In this document: piece by piece, positions 39,501-51,507 of the stretch
How positions within the stretch are numbered: the stretch's first letter is position 1
Layout: every line of letters begins with the position of its first letter
Source of the DNA: Gyrodactylus bullatarudis
Taxonomy: Eukaryota > Platyhelminthes > Monogenea > Gyrodactylidea > Gyrodactylidae
Direction: 5' to 3'
Assembly (NCBI GenBank): GCA_012064415.1
Contig: SSNU01000039.1
Span: forward strand, 532,270-596,269
Length of the DNA: 64,000 nt
Notes under the pieces: model-generated
Seen by the model: the letters and a program-made list of their open reading frames with translations, nothing else
Databases searched by the model: none
Told to the model about the DNA's origin: nothing
Position numbers and translations under genes: made by a program

Positions 39501-42500
39501 ACCTTCTTTCCTTATTAATTTATTGACGCAAGCATTGCATCGCTTGAAAAATATACCTGCCTATGGCTAAAAGGTCATCATCAATAATGAAATCATCATT
39601 CAGAATCATTGAAAAGAATAATGAAAAATATGTTCATCTTTCTTTTGGGTAGACGGAAATACTCTTAATTACTCACCAGATTTGAATCTGTTTCGTTAAA
39701 ATCGCTAATTCCAGTGATAGATTCAGACGAGTTATCAATATTGCCAGGGGTGGTCTTTTCCTCCATTCTATCGGCTGGTGTAGTCAATTGTTTTTAAAAC
39801 CAAAAGCTCAAGATAAAGACCGTATATTTCGAAAGCAACTGTCTAATTCTTGAATAGCTATATACTCTCTGTTGTATAGTTTCAACCGTATTACTATATC
39901 TTTTTCGTTAAAACAGATACATAAAAAGACGAGTTAAAGTCAGATATTTTGGAGTTTATTTCGCAGTTCATTATTGCATGTAATGATTTTATCGATCGAG
40001 TTTATTGAATGCGTACATCATTTACATATTTTTTCCTTTGGTGTTACCTGTTATGGTGTATATCTGTAAAATTACAAGATTAACTCAAGAATAATCCTGT
40101 ATAATCTTGGACACGTGTGTGTGTCTGTCTTCGTTATTTCCTTCTATCGAGTAGTTTAATTCGAAACGATTCTTTTTTAATCTACAATTCCAACCAAAAA
40201 TTTCCCCCAATTTCAAAAAGATATCTTCTTGACCCTAAAGATGTGTAATAAAAATATTTTTCATGTTTACAAGGTAATTGAGAAAAAAAACATGTGTTAA
40301 AAGAACAAAGTACCAATTAATGATTCTCCATTTAAAACACACCCACCCTGTTGTTGAATGGATAGGCTTTTCTCTAATTTTCCCAGTTCTTTTTATAATA
40401 CTTTTATGGCTTTTATTGTAAAATTGGCGCTAAATTAAATCATGATAAAATCTTGCGTAGAAGAAGAGACCCTCAAAAAGTTGAAAAAAAACAAAGAAGC
40501 GAAAGTAGCAAAAAGAACTTGTTCATTGGTGTAAAAGTTGTTAGCTGGAAAATAATAAATCGTAAAGCGATTAAACGTGATGAAATAAAAAGAGGGCTTA
40601 TTCTTGTACCATAAAGTTTATGGCAATTCCTTGGTTTGTAGACGCTAAGACTGAAATGGTTCAAGTTATAACGTAATAAATTTAAATTTTACTAAAAAAT
40701 GATACAGAACCAAAGAGATGATCAATCTGGTTGAGGATTCGGCTTATTGTTCCACTTTGGCTTTCGAAACCTGCTGGATATCTCTTGTAGTTTAAAAGAT
40801 TACAGGTTTTAGAGCCAAAAAATGACAATTTTAACCTCTATATTATTTGTAATGATCAGTCGGCTTTCGAAACGGAATTCTGATCAGCGTAATTATTTTG
40901 GTAAGGATTCTCTCTAACATCTCAGGAACTTTTTTGTTTGGCAGATTATTTCTTACTATAAAGAAATCTTGTTTGGATCAAATAAAACTTTTTTAACCGA
41001 ACAGAAATTTTATATTCATTTTTAAAAATCTAAAAGACAATTTTATTAAGACTTAAATTAGTTCTGTAACTTTACTGAAGGAAATAATGTAAATTTTGTC
41101 CAACTTGTTACTAATAAGTTATTACTAGAGTGGTCAAAATGCTATTTTTGATATGTTTCTAGAATTTTAATGAGATTTAACATTCGTGAGCATCACTAAT
41201 TAATTGCTATTTTTTGCCATTTCTCTGGGCTAAGCCCTTGTCAGATAAATGGTAACATGAGAACAAATCTTATTTTTCTTGATAACTATCATCTCTTCAT
41301 TTCAAATTTTACTTTTATTCTAATATGATTTTAAGTGGATTTTCGGAAGTATTTGAGAATTTACCTAAATTATTTAATCAGATGAATCAAGTTGTTTCTA
41401 AAACCTTTCAATCTTGTAATGGGCTCTGTTCTGAAGGTTTTTTGATTGGTCGATGAAAAATTTTAAGTTTGGGATATTATTTAACTCATTTGTTCCATGG
41501 TTAAATGTCTGATCACACGTTTGGGCGCAATGTTCTGTCTTACCCAAAAATTTTTTAATTTACTTACAAGTAGTACATAGTTATTACTCAACTATAAAAA
41601 GATTATTTTGAGCGAAATTTCGTCCAAGTCTACTACACAATGTTGAAATCAATTCGATTTGATAACCGTGAATGTATTAGCCAGGTAGGCAAAATACTTG
41701 CATATAACAAAGATAAATATGAGGATAGAATGATTTGTTTTTTGGCTTGAATCATAGAGGGAGGTTATGTATTTATTATTTATGATAAGCTAATCAATAA
41801 AAATAGCCTCGTATTATAATAAAAATGTACATTCAAGTCTCTTCTTCCCTCACCAAGCACTGTGTGGGTATGCTTGTTGATGTGAGGGGAGGGAGAAAGA
41901 ATAGTTATTCATTGAATATCGATAGCATGGGAACAGGTACGAGATACAGAATTGCAATGCATCCAGAGAGAACCAAGGGATAAATATTCAAACAACTTGT
42001 TTATGGAGTTAAAATTAGGTATCCTTTTCCTTTCAATTTTGATTGAATGATACAAAACACTCTGATCTAACTTTGTAGATTTGATCTGAACAAGTTCTTC
42101 GAGAGAATTCAACTAGAAATTCACAAATTTAAATGTCAATATATTGGATCAACATTTTAAAAAGTTCGAAGAAATTCGGCATTTTCAAGTAAAAGTAAAA
42201 ACTCAGATGGCTCAATTTCAAATTCGAATCCTTCGCCCAATATGAGCAGCATTTAAAATAGCTTCACAATTGAAGAAAAGGCCTAATTTCTTTGATATTT
42301 GAGTTTTTTTTGGAACAAGTACAAACTACAAATGGGAAATTGGGATATTTTATGGTTCCATTGCAGTTGTTAAAAGAGTGAGAGACAGTTTAAATTCAAA
42401 TATTCATAATACTAGAATTGAATAATTAACTACTATCCAAGTTTATTGATTTTCAAAGTAAAAAAATTTTGCTCTCAATGCAAGGGGGAATGTCAGCTAC

Positions 42501-44126
42501 TACCTACACACACTTGCCCAAAACCCAAGGCAATTATAAACAATCTCTTTTTATTTTACAACTAAATTTTTCCCTGTCTGCATAATCGCAGAGAAAACGA
42601 TGATGATGATGAAGCAGGAGAGGAAAAACTCTTGAAATTAGAAAAAATTCTATCCCTTCATCTATGCAAGAGAATAATACTTTTTTTATTCCCCAAAGTC
42701 TGAACAACACCTTTCCAGTTTCACAAAGGAATAACAACTCTTTCGACTTGTAATTATGATTTATTCTGTCTTGTCAATAGATGAATCGATCTATACCTTT
42801 TCAAGGTCCAAGTTGAAGAAACATGTAATCCGATTTTTTAAACTAGAATCACATTGAATTACTTTTTTCTTCAACTTGGACCTTGAAAAGGTATAACACG
42901 TTTTACACGAAATTCTTAATGAAAAAAAATATTGATGAGTACTTTTAGTGAAAATGCAAATATCAGAACAGGTTAACCCTGATCCAGGATGACTCCCACA
43001 AGAGAAGAAGAAAAAGAAAACAGAAAGAGAGGCCAGTTTTGAATTACTTTAGAGGGTTTTAGTCTTGTTATGAAAGAAGAAAATGTATATAACACCTACT
43101 CAATTCATGTTAGAAGAATGTAGAAAATACACCAAAAACTATTCTATAGAGTGTATCTAACTAACTAACTGACTAAATAAGAATAGAATCGGTAATTTCA
43201 ATCTACAAAACATGCTCAAGAAACAAGAAATGAGTTTATATATATTCATATACAGAATATATAGAGAGAGAACGAATAATATTTTTTTCATTTCTTCTTC
43301 ATCTTCTACTTTTTCTTCTTCTTTTTCAAGTGATTGAGAATAAAAAAGTTAAAATAAAAAAATTACTAACTGCATAACGTAGAGAAAAGGCTATATATAT
43401 ATTGTGAGAAAGTAAAGTGAAGAAAAAACTTTAAAATCAATAAGAAAAAGAACTCATTATTATTATTATTATTGTGTAATCTGTGAAATGTAAGTAGACT
43501 AAGCTAAGCTCTTTGGTTCAAAACACAATTTTCCGCCAATTATTCTTGTTTTAATCAAGTTACGCGCACATGGGAGCTAAATTCAAAGAATAAATGAAAA
43601 AATAACTTATAAGGGCTCTCTCTCTCTTTCGTAATTAATTAATTAACCGACGAATTAATTCTTTTTCAATATTTATTGATCTAGTATACGCGTTATAATG
43701 GAAGAAGACGCAATGTCCTTAGAATAAAAATAAACTTTAATACCGAGTGTACAAAAAAGTTGAATGTAACATGTGTTGATTATGATTAGAAAGGAAACTC
43801 ACTCCGTCGTGCATATTGTTAATTGATTCCATGGACTGAGATAGCAGAAGGACCGGTTCATCGCCCAACGTCCCATTCGAATTACCCGATGAGATGACAT
43901 GATCAGAATATTCATTATTGTTATGATGGCCGTTGGTTAACATGTTCCTGGGGCCAATGGATTGTGTTGAAGGACTGTTACCGGAGGTCTGGTTCATTGA
44001 GGCAGGTGGTGAGATGTCTTCGTCCAGTTTTCCTTGGATAGATCCACCATTCTTTAGGTTGGGATTGCATAGGGATGGACTCTCGGACGGTGGCAACCGC
44101 CGTTTTGGTGAATTATTTACAATCAT
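30568..44126 (-). CDS. cpo: Couch potato / RBPMS-family RNA-binding protein
   Basis: A single-RRM RNA-binding protein. In animals this family binds CAC-containing RNAs as a dimer and regulates mRNA processing, acting in nervous system, muscle and germ line. Long isoform exons: 43803..44126, 36903..36980, 34384..34437, 34197..34259, 31075..31381, 30816..31006, 30568..30765, about 404 residues. The RRM is rebuilt across four exons: VRTLFVSGLPLDTKARELYL (RNP2), GKNGKLTA, PVGFVTF (RNP1), then FDPDGIQHMRLEFARSNTKV, matching the couch potato/RBPMS signature. The N-terminal exon is Ser/Asn/Pro rich and the tail after the RRM is Asn/Gln/Leu rich with no recognised domain. A second ATG exon, 39677..39766, splices to the same RRM exon in the same phase, giving a 326-residue isoform. 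The final intron is only 50 nt (30766-30815), and its acceptor was chosen by frame. Confidence 0.9.
31382..34196 (-). other. couch potato intron after RNP1
   Basis: AT-rich, with a GA-rich run at 33141-33170. No coding segment or clear element is seen. Confidence 0.55.
34438..36902 (-). other. couch potato intron inside the RRM, with a hairpin
   Basis: It splits the RRM between GYK and GYLSS. A perfect 29-bp hairpin lies at 36533-36626. Plus-strand frames at 35357-35557 and 36143-36403 are open but unsupported. Confidence 0.55.
36533..36626 (-). repeat. Perfect 29-bp inverted repeat (hairpin) in couch potato intron
   Basis: The arms at 36533-36561 and 36598-36626 are exact reverse complements, with a 36-nt loop. 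The left arm starts AGATCTCTATTTCGGGCATA. It lies 276 nt downstream of the donor of the RNP2 exon on the transcribed strand. The foldback is the size of a microRNA precursor, but pairing is unusually perfect. Confidence 0.85.
36981..39676 (-). other. couch potato intron before the RRM
   Basis: It joins either first exon to the RNP2 exon. Near 37430-37500 it has a fragment related to the inverted-repeat family at 18.9-19.4 kb. Nothing coding is seen. Confidence 0.5.
39677..39766 (-). CDS. cpo: Alternative first coding exon of couch potato
   Basis: It begins with ATG at 39766 (MEEKTTPGNIDNSSES start), encodes 30 acidic and Ser-rich residues and ends in a strong GTGAGT donor in phase 0, identical in phase to the upstream exon at 43803. 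Both feed directly into VRTLFVSG. No acceptor in the right phase was found just upstream, which favours a separate promoter rather than an internal exon. Confidence 0.7.
39767..43802 (-). other. couch potato first intron and presumed second promoter
   Basis: The part just above 39766 should hold the promoter for the short isoform, though no sharp motif stands out. It includes the 30-bp hairpin at 42792-42895 and (ATT)n, (TC)n and TTC-rich tracts between 43.28 and 43.63 kb. Confidence 0.5.
42792..42895 (-). repeat. Perfect 30-bp inverted repeat (hairpin) in couch potato first intron
   Basis: The arms at 42792-42821 and 42866-42895 are exact reverse complements around a 44-nt loop. The left arm begins TATACCTTTTCAAGGTCCAA. 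The architecture closely resembles the hairpin at 36.5 kb although the sequences are unrelated. Confidence 0.85.
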
Positions 44127-45247
44127 TCTGTTACAATGAATAAATCTCTCGTTTCATCATTGTCTTATTATTCGGTATGATCAAATTTTCTCTTTAATGA
44201 ACTCAATTCGTTCAGAAGTTTGTACTATCTTTCTCTTCTCTTGCACTCTTCTCTAGTTATTGCACAAGAAAGTCGTCTCTAAAAGCATATTTATTCCGTT
44301 AATAATATTGCATAATCCAGTTGGCTAGAGTATTCTGACTCAGAGTTAAACAAGGATAGAAACTGATAACTGTAAGAGAGATTAGTCTAAAAAGTTGGAA
44401 ATAAATTCTCTTCAAAGGTTACTCTCCCCTCCTATTGGCCAATTTGGATTTGTCCAATCAGAGTGAAGAATTCTACTCTCTACCTATATTTACACGCTAT
44501 ACCAATGGTTCTTTTTTTATCAGCAAGCCTTTCTAACAATAATAATTATACTTTACTTATTATTAATAACTTGTTATTTACACGGTCATGTAAAAAATAA
44601 TACAAAACGATAATTGCAACATCCCTACCCCCACCCCAATCAAAAGTTAAACCTGATAAATGTATTATTATTCTGTATTAGTTTCAATTTAAACTAAAGT
44701 CCCAGAGAATTTTTTTCATGACCCGCATTCAATCTTTTGTCTACCCGATGGTTTGTGGATAAGCTGTTTACGAATCTACAGTTTTTATAGTTCAGAAGTT
44801 ATCGATCAAAATTTTGGTCATTTTTATTTATATATAGAAATTAATGATTGTACATTTAAGAGAACAGGGAAAGAGTGTACGATGTGCCCGGTGTGGGAGG
44901 GTTTGAGGGCCACACCGGACTATCTTTGAAGTTTTAGCAGTTAGAATTTAGGTGATTGAATATTTGAATTCTACAGGTATAGTTACTTGGGGAATAGGTT
45001 TTCAAAAAAACGTTTCAAAAAAAAATTAAATTTTTGGAATAAATCAACTGTCTTTGAATTAGAACAGCACTTGTTTGGCGAATGATAGAGCTGAAATGTT
45101 TGCGTATTCCAGCAGATTAATAGATTTCCTATCGAATGGGTAGTAAACAAAGTATTTTCTGAGCCTTTAATGCGTAATAATCAATTGGTAAACTGATGTG
45201 TAATAGAAATAATACAGTGGGAATTTAACGATTAAAGAGCAGAAAAA
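44127..45247. other. Intergenic region between divergent genes
   Basis: It lies between the couch potato long-isoform ATG (44126, minus) and the small candidate gene at 45248 (plus). Its right half is taken up by the TTAA-flanked element at 44689-45234. A bidirectional promoter is possible, but no core motif is convincing. Confidence 0.5.
44689..45234. mobile_element. Diverged second copy of the TTAA-flanked MITE
   Basis: It aligns with the element at 23568-23973 from AAGTCCCAGAGAATTTTTT at the left to CAGTGGGAATTTAACGATTA at the right; the shared interior includes CCTATCGAATGGGT and AGTATTTTCTGAG. TTAA flanks remain (44689-44692, 45231-45234) but the ends are degenerate. It has about 140 extra internal bases containing a small GC-rich stem, CCGGTGTGG/CCACACCGG. 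Confidence 0.65.
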
Positions 45248-45559
45248 ATGTCCATCTTTTTTCCCAAACCTCTTCCAGACGTTTCGGTACTGAGACAGCC
45301 AAGTACCTTATTCATTGGATGAGACGCTTGTAACCTGAACTCTCTTTAATTTCATCTAGAAAAATTGGTATTCCCTATTGGTCCAGATCAAGCCTTTCCT
45401 ATCCGCAAAGAGAATTCTCTTTCCAAAGTTGATGATGGATTAGTTGAAATTTGCTCCAGTGATTTTGAAAGTTCTAAATTTACTGTTATTCATTCAAAAT
45501 GTACTGATTCTATCTCGAATACGCTTGTTTTGTTTTTCAATAAACTAAAACAGGAATAA
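45248..45559 (+). CDS. Small two-exon candidate gene, unknown
   Basis: Exons 45248..45302 and 45360..45559 join in phase 1 through a 57-nt GT-AG intron (GTACCTTATT...TTCATCTAG) to 84 residues, beginning MSIFFPKPLPDVSVLRQP and ending in NKLKQE. The join is precise, since reading through hits a stop at once, and the composition is protein-like. No domain is recognised, and no signal peptide or membrane helix is seen. An AATAAA at 45539-45544 overlaps the end of the frame. The ATG is 13 nt from the end of a mobile-element copy. The second exon might continue by splicing into the open stretch at 47137-47340. Confidence 0.4.
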
Positions 45560-47136
45560 TATTAGTACTGAAAAAATTTAGTTCTTTTCAAGTTGAAAAG
45601 TTTTTATTTCGAATTTGTACTACTGTAATAGATTTAATCACTTTTAAAAATATATAAAAATTGATTGTTTTCATCCTTTAGCTGTTGTTGCTAATTAATC
45701 AAGACAGGTGAAAATGGAATAATAAGCTCAAGTGTCCCATTTTATAGGGATCTACTCTCTGATGTGGGTGGGTGAGTGTCATTTATTCTTTTGTCGGAAA
45801 GACTTACTTTTTCACACACAAACAAAGAGACTATTTATTTTATAAATTTTTAGCAATGAGTCATTATCAGGCCGTTCAATTTTAATGTATTGTTTTGTTG
45901 ACATGTAAAATGTCTTGGAACACAAATTTTGGGATTAAAAAATAGAGGGTGGGGGGAGTAATTGAGAATAGAAGAGCATTCAATAAACTAAATATAATAC
46001 TTCTCTAATAATAACTACATTATAATGAGGGCGTTTTCTCATCTAGTATCCTTGAATATATCTCACTATATTTATTTCCCCTACAACTGGATAGATTTAA
46101 AAAAATATATAGGGTTGGCTTTATCTATATCCCAGCTACTTTTAGGCCAGGGCCCAGGGGGAGAATTGATTATTCCTCAAAAAGACTCATGAATCAATTT
46201 TTTCAACTTCAGAAGAGCTGCAAAAGGTTTTGAAAGCATAATAAGAAATTTAGGTACCTTTTTTTCTTGTATCAGAAATTTCTCGAGGTGAAGCGTAAGC
46301 CAAGAATTGTTTCTAGAGTTTAATGGCCCCTTTTCTCAAATTCCAAACCCCTATTGAGGATTGAAATAAAGTTAGTTTTTGATCTAGAATTATAAACAAT
46401 CTCGGGAATTGCTTTTGCTAAACCCACTGGCTGCGAGTTCAAAGGAACTAGGAAAGATCATATATTTGAACATCATTGAAGAAACACCGTAGACTTACTG
46501 AAGCAAAGAGATAGCTGGTACCTACTTGTACTTGTAGCAAAGGATATCAAAATTATTATATTTCTTGTTAATCGGTTGGGTATATTTTTCGTTTATGTTC
46601 ATAAAGAATCTTTTACTCTAATCTCTACTGTATTGATCAAAGTCAAGGTACATCTGTACTATGATCTCCTCTACAAATACAAGAGAAGGGATCAGATGCT
46701 CCTTCCCTATTCACTTTTATCTTTTATCAAGTCATTAGTGGGAATATTTTTTGGGCATTGTTATATTCTTGCCATATACAGTAGTAGAGTAATGAGTGTT
46801 AATTTTAATCTCACCAGAATTAGGGCGTATTCCCCAATACTTTTCAATGCAAATATATACACAGTAATATTCATCCCTAAATGTAACACTATATTTGGAC
46901 TCTATATACACAGTTGATTGGGAATTCAATGTGAAGAGGGCTGGGTTATTTTTTCTTATCAACATTTTTTGTAATAATATCATTAATATAGTTCAGGTGT
47001 CACCTCTCTCTCTCTGTTGTAAAAAAAAAACAATCAACTATTGATTATACAATATGGGAAGAACTTTTGAGAATTTATTTTGGATCTGATCAAAAATTGG
47101 CCTTATTAAACGTAGCTCACTAGGGAAACTAGGAAA

Positions 47137-47340
47137 ATGATTTTTTATTTCCCTGATGATAATAAAATCATTTCAAAACAAGGTGTTTCTTCAGAGAGAT
47201 GGACGGACAATAGGAACTTCTTCAAGTCCTCTTCTTTCACTGATGTTGATGACACTTTTATTATAATGGGCTCTAATGCATCTGTAGCTAACCAGAGGAG
47301 AAAACGGATCAATTCTAAGAAATATTTAAAAAAAGACTAA
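47137..47340 (+). CDS. Coding-like segment, possible 3' exon
   Basis: The frame reads as hydrophilic protein (DDTFIIMGSNASVANQ, then a basic end RRKRINSKKYLKKD) and stops at 47340, with AATAAA at 47366-47371. An in-frame stop and AG acceptor candidates lie just upstream near 47122-47132. It could be a terminal exon of the gene starting at 45248 or an independent small frame. No family is recognised. Confidence 0.25.
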   Translation: MIFYFPDDNKIISKQGVSSERWTDNRNFFKSSSFTDVDDTFIIMGSNASVANQRRKRINSKKYLKKD

Positions 47341-47950
47341 CAATGAAAAAAAATTTAAATAAGTAATAAATATAAAGTAAGTGTAAAAGAAATATAGGTA
47401 TGGTTCTTTTGAACTCACAAATTCGGTTTAGCAATATTGATAGAGAATTTCTCATTAATCCACAGATCAGTGCTGTCATCACCTAGGTTCTTTAAAGAAG
47501 ATTGTAGAACTTGTTTTTCCAGCATTGTAGTTGTTTATGAGGTATTCCTAGATTTAACTTTTAAATTTGTCATCAGTGATACTTACATGGATTGTCTCAT
47601 GATGATAATCTGTTGTTAAGAAAAAAAACTTGACTATAAGTTTTTATGCACAATTGAATGAAAGAATAATTTATTTTTTAGCCATCTGTCAAGGCAACTC
47701 TACTATTATGCATATAGTTATATTTATTATCCTGATTTCAGAACCCATTGTCTATTCATGTCTTTTAAATCAGACTAGATTTTTAATTAGAAAAACATGT
47801 TTATTAGAGTAGGCCAAATTTTCCAACTTTTCCCAGCCTTAATCTCATTTTGAAGATTATCGAAAACTAAGCATTTTTTTCCTATAAAACCATACGTTTT
47901 CGAGTTTGTTCTGATATACAAAATCTCGATTGAAGATGATAATTTTTGAA

Positions 47951-47990
47951 CAAGCGCCAAGATTTTTTCAATGAATTTTACTACGAGAAA
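47951..47990. repeat. Dispersed short repeat (TCAATGAATTTTACTACG family)
   Basis: The core GCGCCAAGATTTTTTCAATG followed by AATTTTACTACGAGAAA recurs, with small changes, at 15321-15360, 26389-26422, 27841-27870 and 15931-15957. The copies lie in introns and intergenic DNA, so this is an interspersed repeat fragment of an unidentified element. Confidence 0.6.
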
Positions 47991-48344
47991 GGACAAAATT
48001 GAGATTTTTGAATAGTTTTGAATAAAAATAGGGCTTATAGCAAAAATTTAGTGTTCTTTTTACATGTCGGAAGAAATTCCCAGAAAATTACGTAAATTTG
48101 GATGATTTTAGGGAATTTTGTATATCAGAACATGAAAAGTTTTTATTTTTATTTTCAAAAATGTGTTTTTCATGGTTAAAACATCAATTTTTGATTAAGG
48201 CATGGAACATTATTTGGGGAAAATAAAATTTTGTATAACCCTAATGTTAATGCTAAATTTTAGAAGGACTTTGGTAAAATCGTTTACTCGATTTTTGCAA
48301 CAAAAATTAATGTTTTCCACGAAATAACGATATGGCTTTAAGTG

Positions 48345-48560
48345 TTCATTAAATTAATTTTTGTAAATACTAAAACTTTAGCAAAATCAAGTCTACAGTT
48401 GAGATGATTAACAGTACATATGTTAATGTGATTCTAGAAAGTTCTGTGAATTCTTTTGACTTTCTAGTAAACCAGGGAATCTGGAAACTTGGTATGATCC
48501 ACGTCATCAGACATAATGATGAATTTGTCCACAAATCTATCGGGATAGCCATTCTCATTT
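48345..48560 (+). CDS. Coding-like segment, unknown
   Basis: A plus-strand frame without a usable start reads STVEMINSTYVNVILES...GIWKLGMIHVIRHNDEFV and stops near 48560. The composition is strongly protein-like compared with neighbouring frames. It might be a decayed or partial exon. The minus-strand frame here, 48370-48558, is its antisense shadow. Confidence 0.25.
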
Positions 48561-51418
48561 AAACGTGAGTTTTACTCTTTTGTATTTCTTTAGGCCGTTC
48601 CTCTGGACTATCAGTCTTCTTCTTGTAAATATTTCTTAGAAATAGATTGCTAATTTTTCAGTAAATAGAAAAACTCCACGTTACCAGTAATTTATTGTGA
48701 AATTTATTGTAAGTTTCATTGAGTTTTGTAATAGAAAATAAAAAAATGAACAGAGAATGAAATTGATTTTTTTGTTTTGGTCATAAATACAGAGGGAAGT
48801 AGAGTGGTACTGCACTATCGACAAAAGAAGATACTCATAGGGATATAAACTGATTTTTGGGATAACGCCCAAAACTAAAGTAGGATTATTTCCCAGGCAT
48901 ATAGGATGGGTCAATAATAAGTCTGTCTCTCGTATTGTTTACCTGAAAATTGCCATTTTGAATTGATTTTAGTTTCTTTTGAAAGAAATAGGCTCAAATT
49001 CGCCAAAAAATCAGAGATAAAACTATTGCCAATTCTCTGCATTTTATCCCAACTAAATATGAGGTTCGAGCATTTACCTGTCCATTGTAGAAATAGATTT
49101 TTACTTAATTTATGTAATTTTTAGTATATTATAGAGCTAAGCTTTACTATTTTTACATAAAACTCAAAATTCTTTTCCGGATAGTCAGGATCAATATTAT
49201 TTTTAAAGGTGAGCCTATAAAAATGTCGGAATTAAACAAAATTTTCACTTTTGCAATGTTTGATTTCGAGCGACAAATACCCAAATTGAATTCCTGGAAT
49301 CGATTCTTACTGTTCACTCAAGAATCTACAAGACTGAAAGGAAATGTTGAATTTCTCTTCAACATAAACATGAAGAGTTAGTAGTCATGAAGAGAATGAG
49401 TAATAAGCCCCTTTTAACGCCTAGAATAAATGAATGTATTACATAGTCTCTTTTTGAAATTGCCCAATAGATATTCTGAAGAGTTCCACGTACATTTTAA
49501 AATACATATTTTTTGGGCGTTTACACTTTTTAGTCTCTTGCGTTCACAAGCAGGCACAAGCAAACTAACTATAGGAAAAGATATTGGATAGTAGAGATGA
49601 ACATTTCTGTTGATACATTTGAGAGAATACAAACCAAGAATAAGAGAAAATTAGATCATTTCTTTTCTTCGTGTATACCGGAGATTTCCCGCCTCACTAA
49701 GTAATGAAAAATAAAAGATTACTTGAGCTGATTTCAACATACCTATTAGACGTAGCAGTTCAGGGTTATGTTTTTCCTTAAAATGAGATTTCTATCCTTA
49801 TATAGGGCCTACTTTTGTCAAGAGTCTTAAACCTATAAAGTACCTCGAATAAAGTATTAATCTCTTCGAGCTGAAAAAAATTTTAAAAGAATCAATATCA
49901 TCACAAAATAGTCAAGTGCACTCCGAAACTTATGGATATCAGATAATAAGACGTATCAAGAGTCGAAATTCATCCTATAATATTAATTTTTCGTAAGGAT
50001 TTCGAACTTCTCTTTACGAATTCAATGATTTCACATTTATTCGGCAATTCGAAGCTGAATTTCGGCAAAATGAAAGCTTACTGCATGAAAAAAAAGTTGC
50101 AATAATAAGTGAATCTAATAAAGAATGATTTCCTAAACATTTATAATACTACTAAGCCTACTTAAAAGTAAAAAAAATTGTTTTGAATTCTTTCTGAATA
50201 ATATAATATCATTAGAGATTATATGAAAAAGAAAAAAAATATGAATTAATTAAACATGTTTTTTCTGTTCTGTTAATTCAGATTCATTGAACAGTATCTT
50301 CTGAATTTTGGAAATGTTTACAACAATGACTGTGTAAAAGTGTGATGAGGAAAAATATGTTTTTGATTAATAATACCCTAGAGATAGAGGTAGTGTCACA
50401 ACCTAATCTTGATTCTTTTAGCATCGAGAATGGGAAAAATGCTAATTTCATAGGATAAATTATGCATTTCTCTCTCCTATAGTTCACATTTTAAATCAAG
50501 TGTACTTAAAATATTTGAACCCCTTAATATCAATATGGGAAATGATTGATTGGAATAAATCCAGATCATGACTGCTCAAGAAAGGTTTGCATCGACTAGT
50601 GAAAAAGAATCTTATAGCTATTGGTTACAAAGAAAAGACAGATGATGCTAAATAATTCAAAGAGTTGAAAAAACAAATATTTTTCATGATAAGACTGATC
50701 AAGTTAAATTGGAACAGAAATCTCAATCTCAACTCTGACCGTTTTGAAGAAAAAAACTGGAGAAGAGTATGGTCATTTTTCAAATTTAGATTTGGCACAA
50801 ATTCTCATTTTATCGAACTTTAAACCGAAATATTTTATTGATTCAAAAGTCGGTAAGGTAATCAAAAGATGATTTTAGGATCAGAACTAGACAAGAAATC
50901 TGAAAGTTGCCAATAAAAAAAAATCCACCCTTTATGAGGAATTTTAAATAATCGATTAATTTTCATTAGAACAGATTTAGCATGCAATGTAATTTATTTC
51001 CTTCTCTAATTCTGCTCTTGCAAAACATCTTTCGATCATTCTGCCAAATCAATTAAAACTTTCAGTTCAGAGGACGACAAAATAAGATTCTTGTGCTGAA
51101 TCGAAATTTGGAAAATAATTATAATATTACATTGTTATTAACATTGGATTCCTGAAAATCTTCGACATATTCGAATGCTTTGTAATAATCATAAATTCCC
51201 AACTTTTCATGTATCAATTAGCTTTACATAAATTGAGTTTCATCAAAGAACTATGGCCAGATCTGATTTGATAAGAGATTAGGCATAACCAACGCCCATG
51301 GTTTATAACAATTCAGAGTTGGTTTAACAGAATAATTCCTTCAAGGCAGGTGCAGAAACCTAATTATGATTCCTGTACAACATCCAAAATTTCTTTATCA
51401 TTCATAGACAGTCTCCAA

Positions 51419-51507
51419 TTAACCCCTTCGATCCCAGAGGCCGTATACGACGTCTAAATCAACAGTTTTAGGCGATCGCTGCATTTTAACGGGTTCGAAG
51501 GGATTAA
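51419..51507. mobile_element. Miniature TTAA-flanked element, 81 bp
   Basis: TTAA at 51419-51422 and 51504-51507 encloses 81 bp whose ends are inverted: CCCCTTCGATCCC on the left against TCCCTTCGAACCC on the complement of the right. The interior is unusually rich in CpG for this window (ACGACG, GGCGATCGC). The ends resemble those of the elements at 23.6 and 59.8 kb. Confidence 0.65.

Noticed and set aside
43260..43480. TTC, ATT and TATATA runs as a possible regulatory array
   Set aside because: Simple low-complexity repeats with no higher-order structure.
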